This document shows positions 1-6,898 of a DNA stretch of 13,113 bases, piece after piece. This DNA comes from Pseudomonadota bacterium (lineage in GTDB: Bacteria > Pseudomonadota > Alphaproteobacteria > Rhizobiales > Hyphomicrobiaceae): positions 1 to 13,113 of the forward strand of contig JAEWCT010000240.1 in NCBI GenBank assembly GCA_023390485.1, given 5' to 3'. The notes under the pieces are model-generated. The model ran no database searches. It saw nothing but the letters and a program-made list of their open reading frames with translations, and was not told the DNA's origin. The stretch's first letter is position 1. The number at the start of each line of letters is the position of its first letter. The translations under genes were made by a program, and so were the position numbers.

Positions 1-48
1 AGCAAGGAAAGCACGAGCGCGCGGTGCTAGCGGCGTAAATCACAACAC

Positions 49-79
49 GACTGCGGCCGCCGGGAACGCGGCCGCAGTC
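49..79. terminator. Perfect 12-bp inverted repeat, probable terminator hairpin
   Basis: The arms GACTGCGGCCGC (49-60) and GCGGCCGCAGTC (68-79) are exact reverse complements separated by a 7-nt loop. The hairpin lies 22 bp beyond the stop codon of the minus-strand DUF3617 gene, where a terminator is expected. Read on the minus strand it is followed by a T/G-rich tail (cgtgttgtgattt), not a clean T tract, so intrinsic termination is likely but not certain. Both arms contain the palindrome GCGGCCGC. Confidence 0.6.
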
Positions 80-100
80 ATCAGTGCATGCGTTGCGCGT

Positions 101-640
101 CTAGGGCTGCCACGGCGTCTTCGCCACGCCGAGCGATTTGATCATATCGCCGACGTTGACTGTGATGCCGCCCGGCATTTGCATATCGCCCGGTTTGACG
201 CCCGCAGGACAAGCGTCCGACAACCACTTCGCCTTTTGCGTCGTCAGCGTTTTTTGAGCTGACGGCAGACCCGTGACATCTCCGGTGATTTCGATCTGAT
301 AGACCGATTGAAAATCACCCGTGATCACCACGTGCGACGTCGTCTTCATCGAGCCCATCGTGCACTTGGTATCCCACACGTAAGCGTCGCCCTGACGCTT
401 GATCTCGTGATCGGAGCACATCGCCTCCATCGCCGACGTTCCGGCCTGCATCATGGCTTTATCGGTCGCCGCATCGATGCAGGCATGCACCGTCGTCGCG
501 AAAGTCGACTTCGACCCATGCGCGATGGCAATTTCCCAATACCCGGGCTTGCGCGACGGCAGTTCGACCGGACCGGCCACAGCGCCGGATATCGACGCGA
601 GGAGAAATATTGGCAGCAGCGTTTGGCGGCGAATGTTCAC
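101..640 (-). CDS. DUF3617-family exported protein
   Basis: This 179-residue protein resembles the DUF3617 family of small periplasmic proteins of unknown function. It shows the family hallmark near the mature N-terminus, an 'RKPGYWEI' segment (residues 30-37), and four cysteines (54, 75, 93, 144) that could form two disulfides. Residues 1-23 form a signal peptide: a basic start (VNIRRQ), a hydrophobic core and a cleavage site near AVAG. I chose the GTG start at 640 because an upstream GGGAG sits 7 nt away and the signal peptide then begins correctly. The longer open frame to 742 would put 34 charged residues before the signal. It lies 91 bp downstream of the 100-residue gene on the same strand, and a strong hairpin follows. 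The domain assignment is by recognition, not a search; the molecular function is unknown. Confidence 0.8.
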   Translation of the reverse strand: MNIRRQTLLPIFLLASISGAVAGPVELPSRKPGYWEIAIAHGSKSTFATTVHACIDAATDKAMMQAGTSAMEAMCSDHEIKRQGDAYVWDTKCTMGSMKTTSHVVITGDFQSVYQIEITGDVTGLPSAQKTLTTQKAKWLSDACPAGVKPGDMQMPGGITVNVGDMIKSLGVAKTPWQP

Positions 641-731
641 GATAGCGCTCCCGTGCGAAGTCGCCCGACAGTCGCGTCTACCCGCTGACTTTGCAACGGT
701 CCGCTGAGGTGAATTTTGGTTTTGGTCGCAA

Positions 732-1034
732 TCAGCCCGCAAGTGCGCGAGGCGGCGTGGAGCCGGGCGTCTGGATGCTTTTCAAAATCAGGAGCAGCGT
801 GTGGCGAACGGCCAAGTCAACGGTCTCGACGATGTGGCCGGGCTCGGTCAGGTTGGCCGGCACCCAAACAAGTTGCTTGTCCACCGCCCGCCAGCTGCCG
901 AAATAGTTCCGGCCCTTCATCACTGTCACGCCCGTGCCGGCCAAGCCTTCGCTGACGGAAAACCCGCTCAACGCAACCTCGGGAATGTCCGCGAGTTGCT
1001 GCAGCAGTTCGCGGTCGGGGGTGGAGGACGTCAT
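732..1034 (-). CDS. Hypothetical protein, 100 residues
   Basis: I do not recognise this protein. It has no signal peptide or clear membrane segment, so it is probably cytoplasmic. The N-terminal half is acidic and helical (ELLQQLADIPEV, residues 9-20). A glycine-rich stretch follows (residues 24-46, including GTGVTVMKGRNYFGSW). The C-terminal helix is hydrophobic (VDLAVRHTLLLILKS, residues 72-86). The ATG at 1034 is the only reasonable start; no good Shine-Dalgarno sequence precedes it, which lowers confidence. It lies upstream of the DUF3617 gene on the same strand and is divergent from the exported histidine phosphatase. The composition looks like real protein rather than a shadow, and no competing gene occupies the other strand here. 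Confidence 0.6.
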   Translation of the reverse strand: MTSSTPDRELLQQLADIPEVALSGFSVSEGLAGTGVTVMKGRNYFGSWRAVDKQLVWVPANLTEPGHIVETVDLAVRHTLLLILKSIQTPGSTPPRALAG

Positions 1035-1281
1035 GGCGTTGTCGCGAATCGAATCGTTTTGACCGGCCTAACCCGTCAAAATTAGGCAACGAAGGTTGCG
1101 TAAGGGTTGACGCTATGCCCGGTTTTGAAACTTGGGCGCCCTGCCGCGCGTCTTTCCTCCAGCATTGGGCTCCGTTCCGTGAGCTGCAGGGGCATAAGCC
1201 ACTTGCGATATCTCGCGGCCGGTCCGCACACTGATAGGTTTGCGCGGCGAAACGTGAGACTGAGAAAGCTGGAGTGAACGA
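1035..1281. other. Divergent intergenic region
   Basis: This 247-bp region separates the minus-strand 100-residue gene from the plus-strand phosphatase gene, so it should hold both promoters. I see a small hairpin GCAAC-GAAG-GTTGC at 1086-1099 and a TTGACG hexamer at 1107, but no convincing -10 element at the right spacing. The only clear signal is the GGAG at 1271-1274, the ribosome binding site of the next gene. Confidence 0.4.
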
Positions 1282-2001
1282 ATGAAACGCGTCTCTGCTC
1301 TTTTCCGGCGCTCCGCGACGGCAGCCCTTTTTCTGGCAGGTGTTGCTTCGATAGCGTTCCTCCACGGCGAACCAGCCAACGCGGCCTCCTCCCGCGTCGG
1401 CGCTAATTACATCGGCCTCCTCTCCATCGGCTTGCCGAAGCTGGAGAAGCGGCCGCTGTGCACCCTTTGCACCGAGGTTCGCGAGAAAGCCGGTGATTAT
1501 GCGCCCGTCGAACACTTTCTCGGCGGCCCGAAGCGCATCATCCTGATGCGTCACGCCGACAAGACCGGCGACGACGGCGACGAAGATCTTTCGGAAGCCG
1601 GACGCACGCGCGCCGAACACCTGGCGACCTACATTCCGCAAACCTTCGGCAAACCCGATTTCATCATCGCGACGGCTCGCTCGAAGCATTCGGACCGCCC
1701 GAGGGAAACGGTTCAACCGCTCGCCGACGCGCTCGGAATGAAGGTCGAGCACGATATGGAAAAGGATGAAATCGAAGATCTGGCCGATATGATTTTCAAC
1801 GACCCCGACTACAAGGGCAAAACGCTCGTCATCTGCTGGCATCACGGAAGCCTGCCGGCGATTGCAACGTTGCTGGGCGCTCCCACCGGCAGCTATCCGG
1901 ATCCATGGCCGGACGATGCCTATAACCTCATTCTCGATTTGCAATACGATCCGAACTCGGGTAGCGCCCCAACAGTCAACCGCGTCATCGAACCGTTTTG
2001 A
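1282..2001 (+). CDS. Exported histidine phosphatase-fold protein
   Basis: A 239-residue member of the histidine phosphatase (phosphoglycerate mutase-like, RHG) superfamily. The catalytic signature is LMRHADKTGD, with the Arg-His pair at residues 90-91. The conserved SxxxRxxET segment supplies Arg139, and the second catalytic histidine is in CWHHG (His187/188). Residues 1-35 are a signal peptide (MKRVSALFRR, then a hydrophobic core, then PANAA), so the protein should act in the periplasm. A CxxC motif (Cys60, Cys63) between the signal peptide and the fold is absent from the neighbouring paralog. The ATG at 1282 has GGAG 7 nt upstream. A paralog lacking the signal peptide follows 145 bp downstream. 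In this family RHxxK replaces the usual RHG; substrate is unknown, and phosphatase activity is inferred from fold and residues. Confidence 0.85.
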   Translation: MKRVSALFRRSATAALFLAGVASIAFLHGEPANAASSRVGANYIGLLSIGLPKLEKRPLCTLCTEVREKAGDYAPVEHFLGGPKRIILMRHADKTGDDGDEDLSEAGRTRAEHLATYIPQTFGKPDFIIATARSKHSDRPRETVQPLADALGMKVEHDMEKDEIEDLADMIFNDPDYKGKTLVICWHHGSLPAIATLLGAPTGSYPDPWPDDAYNLILDLQYDPNSGSAPTVNRVIEPF

Positions 2002-2071
2002 ACGCCCGCCAAATTTCTGCAAAGACCGGCGCGAATTTCCATGACGTCAGCGGTGTGCCGCGACGTTGACG

Positions 2072-2087
2072 GCGACCTTCGGGTCGC
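2072..2087 (+). other. Small UUCG-loop hairpin between the two phosphatase genes
   Basis: GCGACC-TTCG-GGTCGC forms a 6-bp stem closed by a stable UUCG-type tetraloop, 70 bp after the first phosphatase stop codon. No T tract follows, so it may stabilise or attenuate a shared transcript rather than terminate it. Confidence 0.35.
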
Positions 2088-2146
2088 GTGGCAGAAGCGC
2101 ACGGAAAGGGCACGACTTGAAAAATTCTGCTGAGCCGGATCGCGGC

Positions 2147-2707
2147 ATGAAAGCATGGCTGCGTGGGCTCGCCAGTTCGTTCGGACTGACGGCTCCGGAA
2201 GAAATTACCGCGACACATCATCCCGAGGGCGCGCCTGGCCGCATCCTGCTGATGCGCCACGCCGAGAAAACGGGAGACCCGAACGATATCCTGCTATCGC
2301 CGGAAGGGATCGTACGCGCAGCGCGCCTTGTGACGTACATTCCTCAGACGTTCGGACGTCCCGATTTTATTTACGCGGCCGCCCGCTCCAAACGCTCGAT
2401 CCGCTCCATTGAAACGGTGAAGCCCCTCGCCGCCGCTTTCAACATCGAGGTGCAGCATCACATCGAAGACAGGGACTTCAAAAGCCTCATCACCGAGATT
2501 TTTTCGAAGCCCGAATACCGCGGAAAAATGATCGTGATCTGCTGGCATCATAAGAAGCTGCCGGAGATCGCGTCACTCCTCGGCGCCCGCGAAGGCAGCT
2601 ATCCTGCCTTCTGGCCGCAAAACGTCTTCAACCTGATCCTCGATTTCCGCTACGATCCGAAGCCGGACTCGACCCCGATCGTCGGTCAGATCGTTCAGCC
2701 GTTTTGA
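2147..2707 (+). CDS. Cytoplasmic histidine phosphatase-fold protein, paralog of the preceding gene
   Basis: A 186-residue histidine phosphatase superfamily protein closely related to the upstream gene; both share the RH-A-[DE]-KTGD signature, TYIPQTFG, the SKxSxRxxET block, a CWHH motif and a QPF/EPF C-terminus. Catalytic Arg-His are residues 37-38, the conserved arginine is Arg86, and the second histidine is in CWHHKK (134-135), where the usual glycine is replaced by lysine. There is no signal peptide, so the product should be cytoplasmic, unlike its exported sister. ATG 2147 is the first ATG in frame, with a weak GGAT upstream. A TTG at 2117, preceded by AAAGGG at a good distance, would add ten residues and is a real alternative. 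The gene is convergent, 19 bp apart, with the next minus-strand gene. Its substrate is unknown. Confidence 0.8.
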   Translation: MKAWLRGLASSFGLTAPEEITATHHPEGAPGRILLMRHAEKTGDPNDILLSPEGIVRAARLVTYIPQTFGRPDFIYAAARSKRSIRSIETVKPLAAAFNIEVQHHIEDRDFKSLITEIFSKPEYRGKMIVICWHHKKLPEIASLLGAREGSYPAFWPQNVFNLILDFRYDPKPDSTPIVGQIVQPF

Positions 2708-2726
2708 CAATATCGAGAATGGCGGC

Positions 2727-3230
2727 TCAGCTCTTCTTGAGCGTCGCGGCGAGTTCCCGGAATACGCTTGCGTCCTGCGGGAGAACCTTGACGGACTGAT
2801 CACAGCCCTGTCCGGCAACCGCCATGTGCGCTTCGAAGAACTGGCCGGAAAGCTGCACGTCGAAGCCGTCGGCCGTGACGATGCCGGCGACCGTGCCGCC
2901 GATGTCGTTGATCTTGTCCGTCCATGCGCCGGTGACCTTATCGCCTTCGACGGCAAGATCGGTCGCCGCGTGGAGCTTGAAGTTCGCGCCGTCTTCGCAG
3001 CGGAGCGTCTGCCGCATGCCGCGCACGCCGTCCTGGCGTGCAACGTAAGTCACCACGCATTTGAAGTTCGACGAGGGTCCCGACATCGACGTCATCGTTG
3101 CCATGCCGACCCAGCGCCCTGCCAGGTTCGCCAGCGGATCGATAGGCACAGCCGCCCGGTTTTCGGTTGCGACTAGGCTTGAAATTGCTGCAGCAACGAC
3201 ATACGTGGCAACGCGGTACGACCGGCCCAT
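2727..3230 (-). CDS. Secreted protein of unknown function (paralog of 3558-4058)
   Basis: I cannot name this 167-residue protein. It starts with a signal peptide (MGRSYR, hydrophobic core, cleavage near NRAAV around residue 27). The mature part carries a pattern shared with the divergent gene at 3558: LAG-x-W (36-40), Cys58, RC (77-78), GAW (101-103) and GTVAG (112-116), in the same order and nearly the same spacing. Alternating polar/hydrophobic segments suggest a beta-rich, perhaps calycin-like, small barrel. That fold is inference. Cys58/Cys78 could form a disulfide; a third cysteine (143) is unique to this copy. The ATG at 3230 has GGGAG 9 nt upstream. A C-terminal helical tail rich in Ala/Lys follows the core. 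Confidence 0.8.
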   Translation of the reverse strand: MGRSYRVATYVVAAAISSLVATENRAAVPIDPLANLAGRWVGMATMTSMSGPSSNFKCVVTYVARQDGVRGMRQTLRCEDGANFKLHAATDLAVEGDKVTGAWTDKINDIGGTVAGIVTADGFDVQLSGQFFEAHMAVAGQGCDQSVKVLPQDASVFRELAATLKKS

Positions 3231-3557
3231 GCTCGAACTCCCTCAACATATCGATTGACGATGGCGCACCCCGAGTCCCACCCCGCGGCAATGCCGCTGT
3301 CTTGCTTCTCAGCGCCATCCAACAATACCGGGAGTTTGAAATTCGATCGGGACGCTTTGGAGGCTACATTTGGGTAACTCGCGGGCTGTATATCGATCGT
3401 ACGATTGTACCTCGGCACCGACGGGCGCCCGCGAGTGTCGCTCCGCAGCAACACGTTTGAACGCCCAGCATTGTCCATCCCATATGGCTCGCAAATCGGC
3501 TCACATCGGATGATAATGCCGCCGCTTCGGGGGCCCACAGTTTGGAAGGATGAATTC
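3231..3557. other. Divergent intergenic region between two paralogous secreted-protein genes
   Basis: The 327 bp separate the two divergently transcribed paralogs. The region is less GC-rich around 3390-3412, where overlapping palindromic elements built on CGATCG and GTAC occur, and it may hold promoters. I see no gene: the plus-strand frame that opens with TTG at 3405 is only an upstream extension of the 3558 gene. The GGAAGGA at 3544-3550 is the ribosome binding site of that gene. Confidence 0.4.
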
Positions 3558-4058
3558 GTGGTGCGCAATCATAGACTTGCAGCGTCAATCTCGGCGTGGG
3601 CCGCCGTTGTAGCAGTTGGCCTGGCCTTGTCGTTTAATCCCGCTGCCGCGGCGTCGGACAATCCGTTTGTCGAACTCGCCGGGACTTGGAGCGGCTCGGG
3701 CACCGCCCGTTTCGATAACGGCAAGACCGAAAGCCTGCGCTGCAAAGGGTATTATACGAATAACGGCGGGCCAACGAATCTCGGTCTTTCGATTCGCTGC
3801 GCCAACGCCTCCGCAAAGGTCGAGCTCAGAGCCAATCTCACCAACGCCAACGGCACGGTGAGCGGCGATTGGGAAGAGCGCACGTACAATCAATCCGGAA
3901 CGGTGACAGGACGTGCGTCGTCCAACAGAATGAACCTTGCAATCAGCGGCGGCATCAGCGGCTCGATGTCGGTCTCGATTGCCGGAGGCTCGCACTCGGT
4001 AACGGTCGCGACCAGCGGACCGTCGTTCAAGGGCGTCAACATTTCGATGTCGCGTTAG
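3558..4058 (+). CDS. Secreted protein of unknown function (paralog of 2727-3230)
   Basis: A 166-residue unrecognised protein with a signal peptide (VVRNHRLAAS, hydrophobic core, cleavage near AAAASD about residue 33). Its mature domain matches the divergent neighbour: LAG-x-W (40-44), Cys62, RC (80-81), GDW (103-105), GTVTG (114-118). The C-terminal half is a Gly/Ser/Thr-rich beta repeat-like region (SGGISGSMSVSIAGGS) without the helical tail of its paralog. I chose GTG 3558 because GGAAGGA lies 7 nt upstream and the length then equals the paralog; GTG 3561 is equally possible, while an earlier TTG at 3405 would bury the signal peptide. The next gene starts 33 bp downstream and is probably co-transcribed. 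Two conserved cysteines may form a disulfide in the periplasm. Confidence 0.78.
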   Translation: MVRNHRLAASISAWAAVVAVGLALSFNPAAAASDNPFVELAGTWSGSGTARFDNGKTESLRCKGYYTNNGGPTNLGLSIRCANASAKVELRANLTNANGTVSGDWEERTYNQSGTVTGRASSNRMNLAISGGISGSMSVSIAGGSHSVTVATSGPSFKGVNISMSR

Positions 4059-4091
4059 CAAAAAAACCGAGCATCAAGGATGAGATTTTCT

Positions 4092-4469
4092 ATGCGCGCA
4101 AAAATGCTGGCAGCGGTCGCAGTCTCCGCGGCAGTTCTCACTTCGATCGTGCCGCCAACCGCAGATGCACACATCGGCCGGCTTCGCTCGGACTACAAGC
4201 AAGGCGAAGTCATCACCGCCTATAGCCGCTTCGGCAACGGCGCTATCAAGAGCGTCGTCAGACGCGCTCCGAAGTGGGGTTGGGAAGTCCGGCTTCCGGG
4301 CGGCAGTTGGACAGCCTGCAGAAGAAGCTGCGAAGAGACCCTGCGCGTGCAGACGGTCGATTTCTTCGGCAGCAACGATAATTCGATCTCGGACGGCGGC
4401 TACGGCACGCTTCAGCGCGAATGCGGAATATTCGGCTGCCTCGGCGGCTACTATGAATTCTCTTTCTAG
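4092..4469 (+). CDS. Small secreted cysteine-containing protein
   Basis: A 125-residue hypothetical protein. Residues 1-26 form a signal peptide (MRAKMLAAVAVSAAVLTS..., cleavage at TADA-H). The mature domain is basic and aromatic, with WGWEVRLPGGSW followed by C-x3-C (TACRRSC) and a second pair C-x4-C (ECGIFGC), suggesting two disulfides in the periplasm. The segment RxTVDFF after the first cysteine pair resembles small exported proteins common in Hyphomicrobiales, none with a function known to me. I prefer ATG 4092 over ATG 4080 because AAGGATGAG gives a properly spaced ribosome binding site only for 4092; the upstream start lies directly on that motif. The gene follows the secreted paralog by 33 bp, probably in one operon. 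Confidence 0.75.
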   Translation: MRAKMLAAVAVSAAVLTSIVPPTADAHIGRLRSDYKQGEVITAYSRFGNGAIKSVVRRAPKWGWEVRLPGGSWTACRRSCEETLRVQTVDFFGSNDNSISDGGYGTLQRECGIFGCLGGYYEFSF

Positions 4470-4491
4470 CCGCCGGGCACCCTGGGAAGCC

Positions 4492-5154
4492 TTACACCAG
4501 AAACGGATTGGTCAGCCGTTCCGGACCGAACTGGCTCGGCGGGCCATGACCGCAAATAAAAGCGATATCGTCGCCGAGCGGAAATAGCTTCGTCTTGATC
4601 GACGATATCAAGGCGTCGTGATCGCCGTAAGCAAAGTCGGTTCGTCCGATCGATCCCCGGAAGATCACATCGCCGACAAGCGCGAATTTCTGCCGCCGGT
4701 CAAAAAAGACGACTGACCCCGGCGAATGACCCGGGCAGTGAAAAATCTCGAACTCGTGCCCGGCGACCGTGACCTTATCGCCCTCGTCCAGCCAGCGGTC
4801 GGGCTTCACGTTGCGAACCCCGGAAATCCCGTACATCTCGCCCTGCTTCTCGAGCGCGTCGAGCAGCACGCCATCGTTGCGATGCGGCCCCTCGATCTTG
4901 ACGCCGAGGCGGTCGCGGAGATCGGCAGCGCCGCCCGCGTGATCGATGTGACCGTGCGTCAGCAGAATCTTCTCGACCTTCATTCCCACTTCTTTGATCG
5001 CCTGCTCGATGCGATCGAGATCGCCACCCGGATCGACGACGGCGCCGGCCTTCGTCGACTCGTCCCAGATCAGCGTGCAGTTCTGCTCAAAGGGCGTCAC
5101 GCGGACGATCGCCGCCTTGAGCGGGGATGCAGTTTTGGCGGTCATTTCGCTCAT
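4492..5154 (-). CDS. MBL-fold metallo-hydrolase (glyoxalase II-like, YcbL type)
   Basis: A 220-residue metallo-beta-lactamase-fold hydrolase. All metal ligands are visible: THGHIDH (His67, His69, Asp71, His72), GHSPG (His143), VGDVIF (Asp162) and CGHGP (His203). The IGRTD motif after Asp162 and the compact length match the short glyoxalase II-like (YcbL) subgroup, which hydrolyses glutathione thioesters or related substrates; the exact substrate is not determined here. No signal peptide is present, so it should be cytoplasmic. ATG 5154 has GGAG 10 nt upstream; the open frame continues to 5196, but the extra residues have no support. The gene stands alone, convergent with the small secreted protein gene (22 bp apart) and divergent from the outer-membrane protein gene. 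Confidence 0.9.
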   Translation of the reverse strand: MSEMTAKTASPLKAAIVRVTPFEQNCTLIWDESTKAGAVVDPGGDLDRIEQAIKEVGMKVEKILLTHGHIDHAGGAADLRDRLGVKIEGPHRNDGVLLDALEKQGEMYGISGVRNVKPDRWLDEGDKVTVAGHEFEIFHCPGHSPGSVVFFDRRQKFALVGDVIFRGSIGRTDFAYGDHDALISSIKTKLFPLGDDIAFICGHGPPSQFGPERLTNPFLV

Positions 5155-5345
5155 GGCTCTAGCTCCGTATTGCTCCGGCATTTTAAAACAATCCACCGCT
5201 GATCGCGAAGCGGCCCGTTGGCGCTAGATCTCCCTTAGTCCGCGAATCAGATAACGATATCAATGAGCGGGACATATGCGCCCATTGTTTCAGCACCGTC
5301 AAAACGCGCGCGGCGCGTGTTCAGGTGCACCTGTCGGGGAATGCC

Positions 5346-6686
5346 ATGATTGAGAAACTGACCGGCCTAGCTTTCGTCGCGGGAAGCACATTGATGATTG
5401 CCGCCGGGCCGGCTTCCGCCAACGACTGGGCAGGCCCCTATATCGGCATCGGCGGCGGGTATGACATGACGAACACCCGCGTCAACACCCTCCTGACCGA
5501 CGGGCCGACCAACGTTGATTATAAGAAAGATGGCCAGACTGGCGCTGGAGGCTTTCTCACGCTTAGCGCGGGTTATGACCACGCCTTGTTCGGGCCGCTC
5601 GTCGTAGGTGCCTTTGTCGACTACGATTTCTCCGACGCTGATACCAACTTTTCCCATTTTCTCTTCAACGAGACTGGACACCTCAAGCTCGGAGATCAAC
5701 TCTCCGTCGGCGGTCGCGTCGGATACCTCGTCGCACCAACGACGCTCTTTTTCTCGACGTTCGGCTATGCCCATTCTGATCCGAGTGACGTGACCATCGA
5801 TTTTAACGGCGATCGCATGCGCGCGGGAATTGGAAGCTTCAACGGCTACTTCTTGGGTAGCGGTGTCGAAACGTTGGTGGGCAACGGCTTCAGCCTCAAG
5901 GCTGAGTATCGCTATACGTCGATGCGATCCGAAGATGCTGTTTTCAATGACACTGTGCCGTCAGCGAAGTTGATCGAGACGTTGAAGCCGCAAACCCAAA
6001 CCATCAGGATGTCGCTCAACTACCGCTTCGGCGATGGCAAGAAGGACGTTGTCGATAATTCGATCCCGCCGATCACCTCGAGTTGGACCGGACCGTATCT
6101 GGGCTTCGGCACAGGCTACAGCGTGGCCCAGAAGCAGGAAACCTTCCCCTCGGGAGCAAGCTCACTGAACAACCCCGTCAGCAATGATGGCGGCTTCATC
6201 TCGGCAACGATCGGTTACGACTATCAATTCAGTAAAAGGTTCGTCGTTGGCGCGCTCGCCGATGCTGATATGTCGAACCTGAAATACAAAGATCAACTCA
6301 GTTTCTCCGGCACGCCCATCTACGAAAGCCGCGGCGGCTTCAAGAACATCCTGATGGTCGGCGGTAGATTAGGATACCTCACCGCTCCCGACACCCTGCT
6401 GTTCGTCAGCGGCGGCTACGCGAACGCGGGCTTGGAAGACACCACGATTTCCTTAGGCGGCACCGGAGCGATTCTCTACGACGCCAAGCGCCTGTCAGGC
6501 GCGTTCATCGGCGCCGGTTTGGAAACGAAAATCTGGGATTCGCTCTCGATCAAAGCCGAATATCGCTACATCGACTTGGCGAGCGAGAACCTTGAGCTGT
6601 TCCCCGGAACGGGTAGCCCTTTCCCATCGGCGCATATCGACCCCGACATCCAGACGGGCCGCATTTCTCTGAACTGGCGCCCCTGA
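5346..6686 (+). CDS. Outer-membrane beta-barrel protein with two tandem Omp25/OmpA-like repeats
   Basis: A 446-residue outer-membrane protein. A signal peptide ends at about ASA-ND (residues 25-27). The mature part is two homologous units. The first starts at W28 (NDWAGPYIGIGGGYD) and ends near SLNYRF (about 223-228). The second starts at W247 (SSWTGPYLGFGTGYS) and ends ISLNWRP. The repeat period is 219 residues. Each unit has alternating beta-strands typical of eight-stranded Omp25/Omp31 or OmpA-like barrels, including matching GGRVGYL/GGRLGYL and FSLKAEYRY/LSIKAEYRY strands. A single barrel of this family is usually about 200-280 residues, so this is a duplication. The last residue is proline, not the usual phenylalanine, whereas the first unit ends in a canonical F. 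ATG 5346 has GGGGA 5 nt upstream. It is convergent with ctrA. Confidence 0.85.
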   Translation: MIEKLTGLAFVAGSTLMIAAGPASANDWAGPYIGIGGGYDMTNTRVNTLLTDGPTNVDYKKDGQTGAGGFLTLSAGYDHALFGPLVVGAFVDYDFSDADTNFSHFLFNETGHLKLGDQLSVGGRVGYLVAPTTLFFSTFGYAHSDPSDVTIDFNGDRMRAGIGSFNGYFLGSGVETLVGNGFSLKAEYRYTSMRSEDAVFNDTVPSAKLIETLKPQTQTIRMSLNYRFGDGKKDVVDNSIPPITSSWTGPYLGFGTGYSVAQKQETFPSGASSLNNPVSNDGGFISATIGYDYQFSKRFVVGALADADMSNLKYKDQLSFSGTPIYESRGGFKNILMVGGRLGYLTAPDTLLFVSGGYANAGLEDTTISLGGTGAILYDAKRLSGAFIGAGLETKIWDSLSIKAEYRYIDLASENLELFPGTGSPFPSAHIDPDIQTGRISLNWRP

Positions 6687-6722
6687 CGGCCCGTTCGGCA
6701 CAGGTCTAGATATTGCGAATAA

Positions 6723-6745
6723 CAGGGGCCCCACGTGGGCCCCTG
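6723..6745. terminator. GC-rich hairpin downstream of the outer-membrane protein gene
   Basis: CAGGGGCCC (6723-6731) and GGGCCCCTG (6737-6745) form a 9-bp perfect stem with a 5-nt loop. It lies 36 bp after the outer-membrane protein stop codon, in the convergent gap before ctrA. No T run follows on either strand, so it may mark an mRNA 3' end or a factor-dependent terminator. Confidence 0.45.
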
Positions 6746-6815
6746 AGCGCATGTGGGGATCACAATAGGTCTCAAGGCCCAAGCCGGATCAGGAGGCGAA
6801 AAGCCTAAGCTACGC

Positions 6816-6846
6816 CCAAAAACACGACAAGGGCCATCATGGCCCC
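6816..6846 (-). terminator. Probable terminator of ctrA
   Basis: On the minus strand, 50-70 bp after the ctrA stop codon, GGGCCA and TGGCCC (plus 6831-6845) form a short GC-rich stem followed by a T-rich tail (ttgtcgtgttttt). This is the expected layout of a weak intrinsic terminator. Confidence 0.5.
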
Positions 6847-6847
6847 T

Positions 6848-6875
6848 GTGCGCGTGAATAAAGAGTGCGCGTGAA
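6848..6875. repeat. Short direct repeat in the ctrA 3' region
   Basis: GTGCGCGTGAA occurs at 6848-6858 and again at 6865-6875, a 17-bp period, between the ctrA stop codon and its terminator hairpin. In addition GGCCCCTG-(A/T)-GCGC-(A/G)-TG is repeated at 6738-6753 and 6841-6856, linking the two hairpins of this gap. Confidence 0.5.
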
Positions 6876-6898
6876 AAAGATCGATGTAGCGCGAAATC

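Noticed and set aside
1..38. Possible C-terminal tail of a plus-strand gene (…ERAVLAA, TAA at 36-38)
   Set aside because: Only eleven codons are visible and another frame remains open; too short to support a gene.
49..79. Inverted repeat as a mobile-element end or attachment site
   Set aside because: No transposase, target duplication or second copy was seen; its position after a stop codon fits a terminator.
817..2022. 401-codon minus-strand open frame
   Set aside because: It is antisense to the exported histidine phosphatase, whose motifs, signal peptide and ribosome binding site are clear, and it runs through the 100-residue gene in another frame. The product has no recognisable domain.
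2041..2133. 30-codon ATG frame between the two phosphatase genes
   Set aside because: No ribosome binding site, and it overlaps the likely leader or start region of the second phosphatase.
5367..5774. 135-codon minus-strand open frame
   Set aside because: Antisense to the first barrel unit of the outer-membrane protein, with no domain or ribosome binding site.
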